A stretch of DNA of 64,000 nt from Opitutaceae bacterium (GCA_016794625.1 JAEUGY010000046.1:62001-126000), one strand, 5' to 3'. Positions 9,562 through 17,880 are shown, numbered from the stretch's first letter. Made by a program: numbers and translations. Notes: generated from the letters alone by a model not told the origin.

Positions 9562-9648
9562 GGGACCGCAGGTCCCGTCGCGGCCTCAGCGAGGCCGCCT
9601 CCAACGGAGGGGGAGAGGGTCTGTTGGAGGTGGGGTCGTCGACCCCGC
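9562..9648. repeat. REP-like inverted pair, family A (minus) and family D (plus)
   Basis: Family A occupies 9562-9602. Read on the minus strand it has a GGAG head, then arms GCGGCCTC and GAGGCCGC around a GCT loop, then an accessory hairpin GGGACC/GGTCCC. Family D occupies 9626-9648 on the plus strand: GGAG, then arms GTGGGGTC and GACCCCGC around GTC, with one G-U pair. The same composite, almost base for base, recurs at 10547-10633. Confidence 0.75.
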
Positions 9649-9687
9649 GGGGATGGGCGTCGCGATGAAAAGGCGGGCGGGAGGGGC

Positions 9688-9728
9688 GGGACAGGCGGTC
9701 CCGTCGCGGCCTCAGCGAGGCCGCCTAC
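9688..9728 (-). repeat. REP-like element, family A
   Basis: On the minus strand the unit has a GTAG head, an 8-bp hairpin with loop GCT, and an accessory hairpin with arms GGGAC/GTCCC. The head overlaps the last bases of the thymidine kinase gene: the stop codon TAG of that gene (9725-9727) is the TAG of the GTAG head. Confidence 0.75.
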
Positions 9729-10330
9729 AGTGGGGCGGGGGCGGGGGTGGCTTCGCCGGAGGCGCCTTCCTTGAAATGCCGGCGGCAAACGGAGACGTAC
9801 CGCTCGTTGCCGCCGATCTCGATCTGGGCTCCCTCGCGCAGGGCGCGACCGTGCTGGTCGGTGCGCAGGACCATCGTGGCTTTGCGGCCGCAGTGGCAGA
9901 TCGTCTTGATCTCGTTGAGATCGTCGGCCCAGGCGAGCAGGGAGGCGCTGCCTTCAAACAGATTGCCCTGGAAGTCCGTCCGCAGGCCGTAACAGAGGAC
10001 CGGAATGTCGAGCTGATCGGCGATGTCGGTCAGCTGCTGCACCTGGTCCCGGGACAAGAACTGCGCTTCATCGACCAGCACACAGGCGATTCGCTGCCGG
10101 GCATGGTGGTGCCGGATCGCCGCCTGCAGGTCGTCCTGCCGGTTGAACGCGATGGCCTCGGCCGAGAGGCCGATGCGCGAGGCGATGCGTCCCGGTCCCC
10201 CTCGCGTATCGATCGCCGGCGTGAACAACAGCGGGACCATGCCCCGCTCCCGATAGTTGTAGGCCGACTGCAGCAAGACCGTGGATTTTCCCGCGTTCAT
10301 CGCGGAGTAGTAAAAGTAGACTTTGGCCAT
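9725..10330 (-). CDS. tdk: Thymidine kinase
   Basis: The 201-residue product is a type II thymidine kinase that phosphorylates thymidine to dTMP in pyrimidine salvage. The P-loop SAMNAGKS is at residues ~9-16, the Walker B-like VLVDEAQFL lies near residue 85, and a zinc-binding pair CHCG/CRRH follows in the C-terminal half. ATG at 10330 gives the usual MAKVYFYYS start; a longer frame to 10372 is not supported. The last ~15 residues are Ala/Pro-rich and the gene ends inside a family A hairpin repeat, which suggests the repeat insertion set the present C-terminus. Confidence 0.95.
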   Translation of the reverse strand: MAKVYFYYSAMNAGKSTVLLQSAYNYRERGMVPLLFTPAIDTRGGPGRIASRIGLSAEAIAFNRQDDLQAAIRHHHARQRIACVLVDEAQFLSRDQVQQLTDIADQLDIPVLCYGLRTDFQGNLFEGSASLLAWADDLNEIKTICHCGRKATMVLRTDQHGRALREGAQIEIGGNERYVSVCRRHFKEGASGEATPAPAPL

Positions 10331-10406
10331 GCGGTGCGGTGGACAGCTCCCGAAGTCGACGACGATACGCATGGGCGTTCAATGCGGAAACGTGCGGAGT
10401 CCCCGT

Positions 10407-10501
10407 GGCGTCGACGGAGCGACGCCCTCCAGGGATAAGCCCTTCGGACAACAGAACCGACCGCAGGTCGCACCCATGGAGGGCGCCGCTCCGTCGGCGC
10501 C
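10407..10501. repeat. REP-like inverted pair, family B
   Basis: The minus-strand unit (10407-10430) reads GGAG, then arms GGCGTCG and CGACGCC around CTCCGT. The plus-strand unit (10478-10501) reads GGAG, then arms GGCGCCG and CGGCGCC around the same loop. The T-A to C-G difference between the two stems is compensatory, so base pairing is conserved. Here the GGAG heads face inward, opposite to the pairs at 14728 and 53500. Confidence 0.75.
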
Positions 10502-10546
10502 GGTTGGGCATCGCTGACGGGAGGGGAACGTCGAAGGGGCGGGGGC

Positions 10547-10633
10547 GGGACCGAGGGTCCCGTCGCGGCCTCAACGAGGCCACCTCCAACGGAGGGGGAG
10601 AGGGTCCGTTGGAGGTGGGGTCGTCGACCCCGC
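10547..10633. repeat. REP-like inverted pair, families A and D (second copy)
   Basis: This is a near copy of the 9562-9648 composite: family A on the minus strand with a GGAG head (10547-10587), then family D on the plus strand (10611-10633). The A loop is GTT instead of GCT on the minus strand and one stem base differs. The 23 bases between the units are also almost identical to the first copy, so the whole pair seems to duplicate as one unit. Confidence 0.75.
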
Positions 10634-10672
10634 AGGGATTGGCGTCGCGGGGAGGATACGGAGCACGGAGGC

Positions 10673-10713
10673 GGGACCGGAGGTCCCGTCGCGGCCTCAG
10701 CGAGGCCGCCTAC
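10673..10713 (-). repeat. REP-like element, family A
   Basis: The minus-strand unit has a GTAG head (complement at 10710-10713), perfect 8-bp arms GCGGCCTC/GAGGCCGC, and the accessory hairpin GGGACC/GGTCCC with a three-base loop. It is a single unit without an obvious inverted partner. Confidence 0.75.
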
Positions 10714-10859
10714 AGCGGGAACGCGGGAATTGGCCGCGTCGGAACTCTAGGCGGACGCGCCTGACGCGACTGCGGGATCCAGGGTCATTCTTCTGAACGC
10801 CAGGGTCGAAGATCGGCTTGGCGGCGGGGGTGGGCTGGGCTCACACTGCCAGCCCGCTC

Positions 10860-11834
10860 ATGAATCGCACCGACCGGCTCGTTGCCATGGTGATGTACTT
10901 CCAAGGCCGCCGACTGGTGCGGGCCGAGGAGCTGGCGCAGCATTTTGAGGTCAGCGTGCGCACGGTGTATCGCGACGTCGCGGCGTTGAGCGAGGCGGGC
11001 GTACCGGTGTCCGGCGAGGCGGGGGTGGGATACTCCCTGGTCAAAGGTTACCACCTGCCGCCCGTCATGTTTACCGGTGACGAGGCCATGGCGCTGTTTG
11101 TCGGAGCGGAGATGGTCAAACGCTTCACGGACGCCTCGTTGTCCCGCCCGATGGAGTCGGCAGTGCTCAAGCTCCGCGCCGTACTGCCGCGCGAGCAACA
11201 GGACGACGTCGACCGCCTCGCGCGGGCGCTGGTGGTGGCCGGAGGTGGAGCCCTGCGCGAAGGACTGGATCAGACGGTCTTGCTCCCGATCCAGCAGGCG
11301 GTGGTGTCGCGTCGCGTCCTCCGACTTTGTTACCGGGCGCCCGGACAGAGCGAGCCGACGCGCCGGGACGTCGAGCCGCTTGGGATCGTGTTTTACGGCG
11401 GTGCGTGGTACTTGATCGCTTGGTGTCGGTTGCGGAAGGACCTGCGCCAGTTCAAGCTGCAGCGTGTTGAAACCCTGACTTTGCTCGACGAACGGTTTCC
11501 CCAGCGGCCTGAGTTTTCGATGACGGACTACCTTGATCGATGGATGGCGCACGAGACCCAGGTGCCGGTGCGCGTCTGGTTCGCCGCCTCGGCCGTCGAA
11601 CGGGCGAAACGCGAAAGTTATTCCGGGTTTGTGGACAGCACGCCGGCACGCGGGGGCGTGGAGGCCCGGCTCATGACCTTTTCACTGCCGTGGTTTGCCC
11701 GCTGGCTTCTATCGTTCGGAATGGATGCCGAGGCGATCGAACCGCCCGAGCTGCGCGGTCTGGTGGCGAAGGAGGCCGAGCGGGTTTTGCGTCGCTACGA
11801 TCAGGCTCCTGACAGGACGTTGTCAGGGACGTGA
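10860..11834 (+). CDS. HTH and WYL-domain transcriptional regulator
   Basis: The 324-residue product has an N-terminal winged HTH of the YafY/DeoR-like type (about residues 3-55, with EELAQHFEVSVRTVYRDVAAL) and a WYL domain with GIVFYGGAWYLIAWCRLRKDLRQFKL near residues 180-210. WYL regulators bind nucleic acid or small ligands and often control small neighbouring genes. ATG at 10860 starts the conserved NRTDRL sequence. The first VOC-family gene begins only 14 bases after its stop, so the regulator and the two VOC genes probably form one unit, and the VOC proteins are the likely targets or ligand handlers. Confidence 0.88.
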   Translation: MNRTDRLVAMVMYFQGRRLVRAEELAQHFEVSVRTVYRDVAALSEAGVPVSGEAGVGYSLVKGYHLPPVMFTGDEAMALFVGAEMVKRFTDASLSRPMESAVLKLRAVLPREQQDDVDRLARALVVAGGGALREGLDQTVLLPIQQAVVSRRVLRLCYRAPGQSEPTRRDVEPLGIVFYGGAWYLIAWCRLRKDLRQFKLQRVETLTLLDERFPQRPEFSMTDYLDRWMAHETQVPVRVWFAASAVERAKRESYSGFVDSTPARGGVEARLMTFSLPWFARWLLSFGMDAEAIEPPELRGLVAKEAERVLRRYDQAPDRTLSGT

Positions 11835-11848
11835 GGTAGAGTGGCGGC

Positions 11849-12229
11849 ATGATCCGCGTCAAAGAAATCGCCTTCACCGGTTATCCGGTCACCGACATGC
11901 CGCGTGCGCGGGCCTTTTACGAAGGCCTGCTGCACCTTGTTCCGAGCACGACCTTCGAGCACGAAGGCAAGAGCTGGATTGAGTACGATGTGGGGGCCTC
12001 GACCCTCGCCATCACCAACATGTCCGATCGCTGGAAACCCTCGGCGGACGGTCCGTCCGCGGCGCTCGAAGTGGAGAACTTTGACGAGGCGATAGCGGCC
12101 GCGAAGGCGGCGGGGATCACGTTCTACATTGAGCCGATGGACTCATCCGTCTGCTGGCTCGCCGTGGTGGCGGATCCCGATGGCAACGCGATCGCCCTGC
12201 ACCACCGCCATGCGCACACGCACGCCTGA
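11849..12229 (+). CDS. VOC (glyoxalase/bleomycin resistance-like) protein
   Basis: The 126-residue product is one VOC module: a first beta-alpha unit with FTGYPVTDMPRARAFYEGLL and a second one ending in VVADPDGNAIALHHR. Single-module VOC proteins usually work as dimers and bind a metal and a small molecule; reactions range from isomerisation to antibiotic sequestration. The C-terminus is His-rich (HHRHAHTHA). It follows the WYL regulator by 14 bases and overlaps the start of a second VOC gene by 20 bases. Confidence 0.85.
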   Translation: MIRVKEIAFTGYPVTDMPRARAFYEGLLHLVPSTTFEHEGKSWIEYDVGASTLAITNMSDRWKPSADGPSAALEVENFDEAIAAAKAAGITFYIEPMDSSVCWLAVVADPDGNAIALHHRHAHTHA

Positions 12230-12710
12230 AGGCTTGGATGGGGCCTGGGCAGCCGCGGCGCCGGTGGGCCCGGAGTCCCTCGCGTGGGTTCCGGGTATGG
12301 TGAGCGGCCGGTTCTTCGAGACGTGGGATTTCTACACCACGTGCTTGGGGTTTCGGACGTTGGCCGAATCCAACACGTACGTCCATTTGCGACACCCCAG
12401 TGGAGCGCAGCTGGCCGTGCTACGGGAAGAGACGGAGGGTGCGCCGGCCGAGCTCGTCAGCGCGACCCGAGGGCGTGGATTCTGGCTTTTCCTCGAAGTG
12501 GACGACGCTGCGACCCTCCATCAAGCGCTGCACGAAGGCGGTGTCGTCGCCGCAGTGCCGCTGCGCGACACTGCGTGGGGTGATCGGCAGTTCGCGGTCC
12601 GCGATCCCAATGGGGTGCTCATTTATATCGTTCAGCGTAAAGTAGATGCGCGGGCGGCGGCCGAGGTGGGCGGATGTCTGGCGGCGGTGGGCGCCCCGGT
12701 CGCGCTCTAG
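12210..12710 (+). CDS. Second VOC-family protein
   Basis: The 166-residue product has a VOC module with FFETWDFYTTCLGF near the N-terminus, a central FWLFLEVDD strand and a C-terminal AVRDPNGVLIYIV, matching the metal-site region of the family. ATG at 12210 is chosen because the first strand (SLAWVPGMV) needs residues upstream of the ATG at 12297. It overlaps the first VOC gene by 20 bases, so translation is probably coupled. The C-terminal ~20 residues, after IVQRK, are Ala/Gly/Val-rich and do not look like part of the fold. Confidence 0.75.
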   Translation: MRTRTPEGLDGAWAAAAPVGPESLAWVPGMVSGRFFETWDFYTTCLGFRTLAESNTYVHLRHPSGAQLAVLREETEGAPAELVSATRGRGFWLFLEVDDAATLHQALHEGGVVAAVPLRDTAWGDRQFAVRDPNGVLIYIVQRKVDARAAAEVGGCLAAVGAPVAL

Positions 12711-12798
12711 GTGGCGCCCGCAGAATCCGGGCTGGCCGGGGGGTGGGTGGAGAAATCCCTCGCCGCCGGCCGGCCGGGTCGGTTGGCTGGACGGGATC

Positions 12799-14622
12799 AT
12801 GTCATTGTTCAGCCTGCTTGATGTCTCCCTCAGCTTCGGTGGCCCGTTCGTTCTGGAAAAGGCCAATTTCCAGGTCGATCCGGGGGAGCGCGTCTGCCTG
12901 CTGGGTCGCAATGGAGCGGGCAAGTCGACGCTGATGAAGGTCATCGCCGGCGAGATCAAAGCCGACACCGGGCAGGTGTTTCGCGAGCCGGGAGCGGTGT
13001 TCACGCGCCTCACGCAGGAAGTGCCGCTGGATTTGGCCGGGGATGTGCGGGCGCTGGTGGCCTCGGGCCTCCGCCCGCCTCATGACCACGAGGAAGAATG
13101 GGAGCGGGATGTGCGGGTCGATTCGCTGCTCGACCGCCTGCAGCTGCCGCATGCGGCCGATTTCAGCTCGCTGTCGGGTGGGTTGAAACGCCGCGCCCTG
13201 CTCGCCCGCGCCCTGGCCGGGCAACCCGATTTGCTCCTCCTGGATGAGCCGACCAACCACCTCGATATCGATTCCATCCTCTGGCTGGAGGAGTTTCTCC
13301 TGACCGAACGGCTCTCCTTGTTTTTTGTGACCCATGACCGGGCTTTCCTGCGGCGGCTGGCCACCCGGATCGTGGACCTCGATCGTGGACGGCTCGCCAG
13401 CTGGGCGTGCGATTACGACACGTACCTCGTGCGCAAGCAGGAGGTGATGGAGGCGGAGGAACGCCAGCAGGCGCTGTTCGACAAAAAACTCGCGCAGGAG
13501 GAGGTGTGGATTCGCAAAGGCGTGAAAGCGCAGCGTTCCCGTGCGCAGGGACGCATCCACGCCCTCATGCAGATGCGCGCGGAGCGAGCCGCCCGGCGCG
13601 ACCGTGTCGGCAATGCCACGCTGAAGCTGGCGGAAGCGGAGCGCTCCGGCGTCAAGGTGGTCGAGGCCGAGGGCGTTTCGTTCTCGTTTCCGGATGGCCG
13701 GCCTTTGGTGCGCGACTTCAGCACGGTCATCACCCGGGGCGACAAGATCGGCCTGATCGGTCCGAACGGCGCGGGCAAGACGACGCTGGTCAAACTCCTG
13801 TTGGGCCAGCTCACCCCCACCGCGGGCACACTCAAGCATGGTACCAATCTGGAGGTCGTGTACTTCGATCAGTTTCGGGCGCAGATCGACGACAACAAGA
13901 CCGTGGCGGACAATGTGGCCGATGGAAATACGACCGTGACCGTCGACGGACGCAGCCGTCACGTCATCAGTTACCTCCAGGACTTCCTTTTCGCGCCCGA
14001 CCGGGCGCGGACCCCGGCCCGCGTGCTCTCCGGCGGCGAGCGCAACCGGCTCCTGCTCGCGCGTCTCTTTACCAAACCCGCCAATGTGCTGGTCATGGAC
14101 GAGCCGACGAACGATCTCGATGCCGAGACGCTCGATCTCCTCGAAGACCTGCTGGTCGAGTACCAGGGCACCCTGCTCGTGGTCAGCCATGATCGCGACT
14201 TCCTCGACAACGTCGTTGCCAGCACCTTCGTCTTCGAGGGCGACGGCCACATTGGCGAGTACGTCGGAGGCTACACCGATTGGTTGAAGGAAAAGGAGAA
14301 GGAAGCGGCCCGGGCCGCGGCGGCGGCGCTGGCCAAGACTGCGGCGATGGAAAAACCGACGGCGGCGCCGTCCGCCTCGGGAAAACAGAAAAAGCTGTCG
14401 AACAAGGAGCAGAAGGAGCTGGCCGAGCTGCCTGCCCAGATCGAGGCGATCGAGGCCGAGCAGGAGAAACTCGGGCGCAAGCTCGGTGACCCCGCGTTCT
14501 ACCAGAAAGAGTCGATCGCCACCGTCTCGGCCGTGAAGGAACGTCTCGATGCCCTCGAGTCGCAGCACGCTGCGGCCTTCGCGCGCTGGGAAGACCTGGA
14601 GTCCCGCAAGGGACTGACCTGA
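12799..14622 (+). CDS. uup: ABC-F ATPase, Uup type
   Basis: The 607-residue product has two ABC cassettes and no membrane segment, so it acts in the cytoplasm, probably on ribosomes or on DNA-related processes as for other Uup proteins. Cassette 1 shows GRNGAGKST (~residue 37), LSGG and LLLLDEPTNHLD. Cassette 2 shows GPNGAGKTT (~residue 322), LSGGERNR and LVMDEPTNDLD. A charged linker with alternating Lys/Glu joins them, and the C-terminal ~80 residues form the coiled coil that distinguishes Uup. ATG at 12799 starts the conserved MSLFSLLDVSLSFGG; the 51 residues upstream in frame are Arg/Trp-rich noise. Confidence 0.92.
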   Translation: MSLFSLLDVSLSFGGPFVLEKANFQVDPGERVCLLGRNGAGKSTLMKVIAGEIKADTGQVFREPGAVFTRLTQEVPLDLAGDVRALVASGLRPPHDHEEEWERDVRVDSLLDRLQLPHAADFSSLSGGLKRRALLARALAGQPDLLLLDEPTNHLDIDSILWLEEFLLTERLSLFFVTHDRAFLRRLATRIVDLDRGRLASWACDYDTYLVRKQEVMEAEERQQALFDKKLAQEEVWIRKGVKAQRSRAQGRIHALMQMRAERAARRDRVGNATLKLAEAERSGVKVVEAEGVSFSFPDGRPLVRDFSTVITRGDKIGLIGPNGAGKTTLVKLLLGQLTPTAGTLKHGTNLEVVYFDQFRAQIDDNKTVADNVADGNTTVTVDGRSRHVISYLQDFLFAPDRARTPARVLSGGERNRLLLARLFTKPANVLVMDEPTNDLDAETLDLLEDLLVEYQGTLLVVSHDRDFLDNVVASTFVFEGDGHIGEYVGGYTDWLKEKEKEAARAAAAALAKTAAMEKPTAAPSASGKQKKLSNKEQKELAELPAQIEAIEAEQEKLGRKLGDPAFYQKESIATVSAVKERLDALESQHAAAFARWEDLESRKGLT

Positions 14623-14660
14623 GTAGGAGTCGCGGCGATACGCGATCCCCGCGTCCGGAC

Positions 14661-14686
14661 GTAGGGCTGGCCCTCGCGGCCACGCC
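14661..14686 (+). repeat. REP-like element, family C
   Basis: A GTAG head is followed by arms GGC-TGGCC and GGCCA-C-GCC around loop CTCGC, with a single bulged C in the 3' arm. The same layout occurs at 16281, 51292 and 51341. Confidence 0.7.
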
Positions 14687-14727
14687 TCGCATTGCGGGAC
14701 CGGCACCGCGTGAAACTCGACCTCGTT

Positions 14728-14833
14728 GGAAGGCGCCGCTCCGTCGGCGCCGATTGCGCGTCGCGCAACCCCCAAACGATCGGACGCTGGGGTGCGTGGA
14801 CCGTCCCCCGGCGCCGACGGAGCGGCGCCCTCC
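14728..14833. repeat. REP-like inverted pair, family B, 106 bases
   Basis: The plus unit (14728-14751) has head GGAA and arms GGCGCCG/CGGCGCC around CTCCGT. The minus unit (14810-14833) has head GGAG and the same arms. Heads point outward. The inner flanks (TTGCGCGTCGCG after the first unit, CCGTCCCCCG before the second) are shared with the pair at 53500-53604 while the centre differs. Confidence 0.75.
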
Positions 14834-14893
14834 AGGTCAGGCGGCCGGAGCGGAGAAGGTGTGCTGTAGGCCCGCGCACGTTGACGCGCAAGC

Positions 14894-14963
14894 GCGGCCT
14901 CAGCGAGGCCGCCTACATCGGAAGAGGGATCCGTTCTGGTGTAGGTGGCCTCGCTGAGGCCGC
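14894..14963. repeat. REP-like inverted pair, family A
   Basis: The minus unit (14894-14916) and plus unit (14941-14963) face each other with their GTAG heads 24 bases apart. Each has 8-bp arms around AGC or GCT; the plus unit has one changed stem base (GTGGCCTC). Unlike most A units neither carries the accessory GGGACC/GGTCCC hairpin. Together they could form a long cruciform. Confidence 0.75.
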
Positions 14964-15127
14964 GGGAAGGGGCGTCGCTCTGGGTGCGAGACGACGGAGT
15001 CGTGGGGCAGGTTCCGCGGACCGACGTTGGATCGAGACGTAGGCGTCACCGACCCGACGCGCTTCCCTGACGGACGAAGCGCTGTTGCCAACCGGGTGTC
15101 CGTCCTGTCAAAGGTTGTTTTCCCACG

Positions 15128-16198
15128 ATGAAGGCCCTTCTGCTGACCGCCCCGTCCCGTCTGGAACTGACCGAATTCCCCGAGCCGGCCATCGGCGAGG
15201 ACGACGTGCTCGTGCGGGTGCGCGCCTGCGGCATCTGCGGCAGTGACATCCACGGCTGGGACGGCTCGAGCGGACGGCGGCATCCCCCTCTGATCATGGG
15301 CCACGAGGCGTCCGGGGTGGTCGCGCGCGTCGGACCCCGTGTCGAACGCTGGCGGGCCGGGGACCGCGTGACCTTCGACTCCACCCTGTATTGTGGATCC
15401 TGTGACTACTGCCGCGCCGGCCAGGTCAATCTCTGCGACCGCCGCCGCGTCGTCGGCGTCTCGCCGGTCGAGTACAAGCAGCACGGCGCGTTTGCCGAGT
15501 ACGTGGCGGTGCCGGAGCGGGTGCTGTACCGCCTGCCGGACGCGCTGACCTTTGAGCAGGCGGCGATGGTGGAGCCGGTGTCGATCGCGGTGCACGCGGT
15601 CCGGCGGGTGATCCCGCGGGCCGGGCAGCCGGGCGCCGGCGTGTCGGAACTGGGCGGACCGATCACGGCCGTGGTGGTGGGCAGCGGCATGATCGGACTC
15701 CTCGTGGTGCAGGCGTTGCGCTGGGCGGGAGTGGAGCGGGTGGTGGCGGTCGACCTCGAAGACAAACGCCTCGAGGCGGCGCGGGTGCTGGGAGCGACGA
15801 CCACGATCAATTCGGGAACGACCGATGGGGTGGCGGAGGTGAATCGCCTCACCGGGGGCCGCGGGGCGGACCTGGCGTTTGAAGTGGTGGGCATTTCGCC
15901 GACGCTCACGCTGGCGCTGGCCTGCCTGCGTCGCGGAGGGTCGGCGGTGCTCGTGGGAAATCTCTCGCCCAAAACAGATTTCCCGATGCAGGCGGTGGTG
16001 ACGCGGGAGCTGACCCTTTACGGCACCTGCGGCTCGGCCGGAGAGTATCCGCTTTGCCTCGACTTGATAGCGCGGGGTGTCGTGCGCGTGGAGCCGATGA
16101 TCAGCGCGGTGGCCCCGCTGGAGGAAGGCAAGGCCTGGTTTGACCGGCTTAGCGCCAAGGACGGCGGCCGCTTCATGAAAGTGATCCTGACCCCCTGA
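15128..16198 (+). CDS. Zinc-dependent alcohol/polyol dehydrogenase
   Basis: The 356-residue product is a medium-chain NAD(P)-dependent dehydrogenase. The catalytic zinc site is seen in CGICGSD (~residue 38) and GHEASG (~residue 59). The structural zinc loop CGSCDYCRAGQVNLC is complete, with four Cys. The Rossmann motif is VVVGSGMIGLL near residue 186. It resembles L-threonine, galactitol or L-idonate type dehydrogenases, but the substrate is not determined. It stands alone between repeat-rich spacers, so context gives no hint. Confidence 0.88.
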   Translation: MKALLLTAPSRLELTEFPEPAIGEDDVLVRVRACGICGSDIHGWDGSSGRRHPPLIMGHEASGVVARVGPRVERWRAGDRVTFDSTLYCGSCDYCRAGQVNLCDRRRVVGVSPVEYKQHGAFAEYVAVPERVLYRLPDALTFEQAAMVEPVSIAVHAVRRVIPRAGQPGAGVSELGGPITAVVVGSGMIGLLVVQALRWAGVERVVAVDLEDKRLEAARVLGATTTINSGTTDGVAEVNRLTGGRGADLAFEVVGISPTLTLALACLRRGGSAVLVGNLSPKTDFPMQAVVTRELTLYGTCGSAGEYPLCLDLIARGVVRVEPMISAVAPLEEGKAWFDRLSAKDGGRFMKVILTP

Positions 16199-16280
16199 AT
16201 GACGCGTCCTGGCCCGCGCAGCGCGGCTGACCCGGCGGCGTGGGTCTAGGTCAGGAACGCCTGTCCAAGAGACCTCCGAT

Positions 16281-16306
16281 GTAGGGCCGCCCCTTGCGGG
16301 CGCGCC
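16281..16306 (+). repeat. REP-like element, family C, variant with compensatory changes
   Basis: The GTAG head is followed by arms GGC-CGCCC and GGGCG-C-GCC around loop CTTGC. Two stem pairs differ from the other C copies and both sides changed together (T-A to C-G and G-C to C-G), while the bulged C is kept. This covariation supports a selected or copied hairpin rather than chance similarity. Confidence 0.7.
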
Positions 16307-16417
16307 GGCACCGCGATGCGCGGTGAAGTGCGAAGAGCGAAGGGTGAAGTGTGAGATTCGGCGTTACCCGGATCCGAGTGTAGCGCCAACCCAACACGGG
16401 GATGGAGGCGGGATGGG

Positions 16418-17602
16418 TCAGTGAGGGCGCGGCAGCGCGTCGGAGGCCGCTTGTTGAAAGCGTTGCCGCACGTCGCTCGCGTCGCTGTTCGGAAAATTGG
16501 TCCGCTGCACCAGCAGAAGGTAAGCGACGCCCCGTACCGGGTCGATCCAGGCCTGGGTGCCCCAGGCGCCGCCGTGGCCGAACGTGCCGGGCGAGAGCAT
16601 GGAGGCGACACCGTCGTGCGGTGCGCGCAGCACGCAGGTGCCGATGCCCCAGCCGTAGTTCCTGCCCCATCGACCATAGGGATCGTTTTGGAAGAAGCCG
16701 GTCGGCATGTCCCCGGTTTGCACGGTGGACAGCAAGGAGAAGGCTTCGGGTGAAAGAAGGCGCTTTCCCTGCCAGAGGCCCCGGCCGAGCAGCATCTGGC
16801 AGAAGCGCGCGTAGTCGGGGCCGGTCGAGTAAAGTCCGCCATTACCCAGCGGAGGGTGGTCCCGCGGACCGAAATCGGGGCGCGGCGGAGAGGCATCGAG
16901 CCTTTCGGAGGTCGGGTTGCGGGAGTAGGCGGTGGCCACCTTTCGCCCGGGAAGGAGCGAGGGATAGAACGTGGTGTGCTTCATGCCGAGCGGTTCGAAC
17001 AGCCGCTGCTGCAGAAACGCGTCGAAGGACTGGCCGCTGACGACCTCGATGACACGACCGACCGTGTTGATGCCGGACTGGCAGTAGCGCCAGGTGGTGC
17101 CCGGTTCACTCGTCATCGGTGCGCTCAGGTAAAGCGGGATCACATCGGCCAGCGTGCGCACCTTGGGGGAGTTGCGGGGCGCTTCCCCGAGCCCCGAGGT
17201 GTGCGTCATCAGTTGAGCCAGCGTCAGGTTGGCCGGAGCGCCGGAGGGAGTCTTGAGGGCAGCGAACTCGGGCAGGTACTTGGCGACCGGGTCGGACACC
17301 TTGAGTTTGCCCTCGTCCTGCAGCATGAGCAGGGCGACGCCGGTGACCGGTTTGGTCATCGAGGCGATCCAGAAGACCGTGTCGGGCTGCATGGGCGTGG
17401 CGGACGCGACATCGGCCAGCCCCGTCGTTTGCAGGTGCAGCACCTGGTCCTGGGAAACCACGACCGTGACCGCGCCGGCGATGACCTGCTGATCGATGGC
17501 CAGCTGCATCGCTGCTCCGACCCCCGGCAGTTGCGGTGGGGCGCCGTGGGCGGCAAGCACAAGAGACAGGATCACCGGAGCCAGACGGAGGAGACGCTTC
17601 AT
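16418..17602 (-). CDS. Secreted serine hydrolase, class C beta-lactamase fold
   Basis: The 394-residue product has an N-terminal signal peptide (about residues 1-21) and the active-site motif SMTK with Ser at residue 81, followed by a Tyr motif in RYCQSGINTVG. A C-terminal GHGGAWGTQAW segment replaces the KTG box, as in many esterase-type members. Such proteins act in the periplasm on esters, peptides or beta-lactams; esterase activity is more likely than antibiotic resistance given the HGG box. ATG at 17602 starts the signal peptide; the in-frame extension to 17761 is not supported. Confidence 0.85.
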   Translation of the reverse strand: MKRLLRLAPVILSLVLAAHGAPPQLPGVGAAMQLAIDQQVIAGAVTVVVSQDQVLHLQTTGLADVASATPMQPDTVFWIASMTKPVTGVALLMLQDEGKLKVSDPVAKYLPEFAALKTPSGAPANLTLAQLMTHTSGLGEAPRNSPKVRTLADVIPLYLSAPMTSEPGTTWRYCQSGINTVGRVIEVVSGQSFDAFLQQRLFEPLGMKHTTFYPSLLPGRKVATAYSRNPTSERLDASPPRPDFGPRDHPPLGNGGLYSTGPDYARFCQMLLGRGLWQGKRLLSPEAFSLLSTVQTGDMPTGFFQNDPYGRWGRNYGWGIGTCVLRAPHDGVASMLSPGTFGHGGAWGTQAWIDPVRGVAYLLLVQRTNFPNSDASDVRQRFQQAASDALPRPH

Positions 17603-17777
17603 GAAGGGGACGGAAGACGATGTGGAGGACTTGAGAGTTTGCCCACTCATGGGTTGAAACCAACCCGATTCTTGGGACCCCGCTTGCGCCTCGGACTCGG
17701 TAGGGGTCTCACGCGGAGGCGCAAAGCCGCGAAACGAGGGTTGGGGGCTTCGTGTTGGCAATGCTCGGCCAACGAGG

Positions 17778-17804
17778 CCACCCTCGTCTATGACACGAGG
17801 GTGG
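17778..17804. repeat. Perfect 9-bp hairpin before tRNA-Leu
   Basis: Arms CCACCCTCG and CGAGGGTGG flank the nine-base loop TCTATGACA. It lies 77 bases upstream of the tRNA gene and has no GTAG/GGAG head or T-run, so it does not fit the REP families or an intrinsic terminator. Its role is unknown. Confidence 0.4.
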
Positions 17805-17880
17805 GTCGACGCCGGCTCCCCATCCGGGCGTCCAAAACAGGCTCGCCGACCCCCGTCTCCTCTGACAGCACCGAGGCCAT

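Larger units (their letters stand above)
10331..10859. other. 529-base intergenic stretch filled with REP-like repeats
   Basis: No convincing gene is present. The stretch separates tdk and the WYL regulator, which are divergent. It holds an inverted family B pair (10407-10501), an A/D composite (10547-10633), one more A unit (10673-10713), and a small hairpin CGACC-GCA-GGTCG (10458-10470) between the two B units. Promoters of both flanking genes must lie at its edges, but no clear hexamers stand out. Confidence 0.7.
14623..15127. other. 505-base intergenic stretch filled with REP-like repeats
   Basis: No gene is supported here. In order the stretch holds a family C unit (14661-14686), an inverted family B pair (14728-14833) and an inverted family A pair (14894-14963). 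The ~160 bases before the alcohol dehydrogenase start look unique and must carry its promoter. Confidence 0.7.

Noticed and set aside
9562..10713. Repeats considered as a CRISPR array
   Set aside because: Units are not evenly spaced, occur in both orientations with palindromic structure, and spacers are not unique of constant length; no cas gene is present.
16418..17602. Class C hydrolase considered as an antibiotic-resistance beta-lactamase
   Set aside because: The KTG box is replaced by HGG, as in esterase-type relatives, and no AmpR-like regulator is adjacent.
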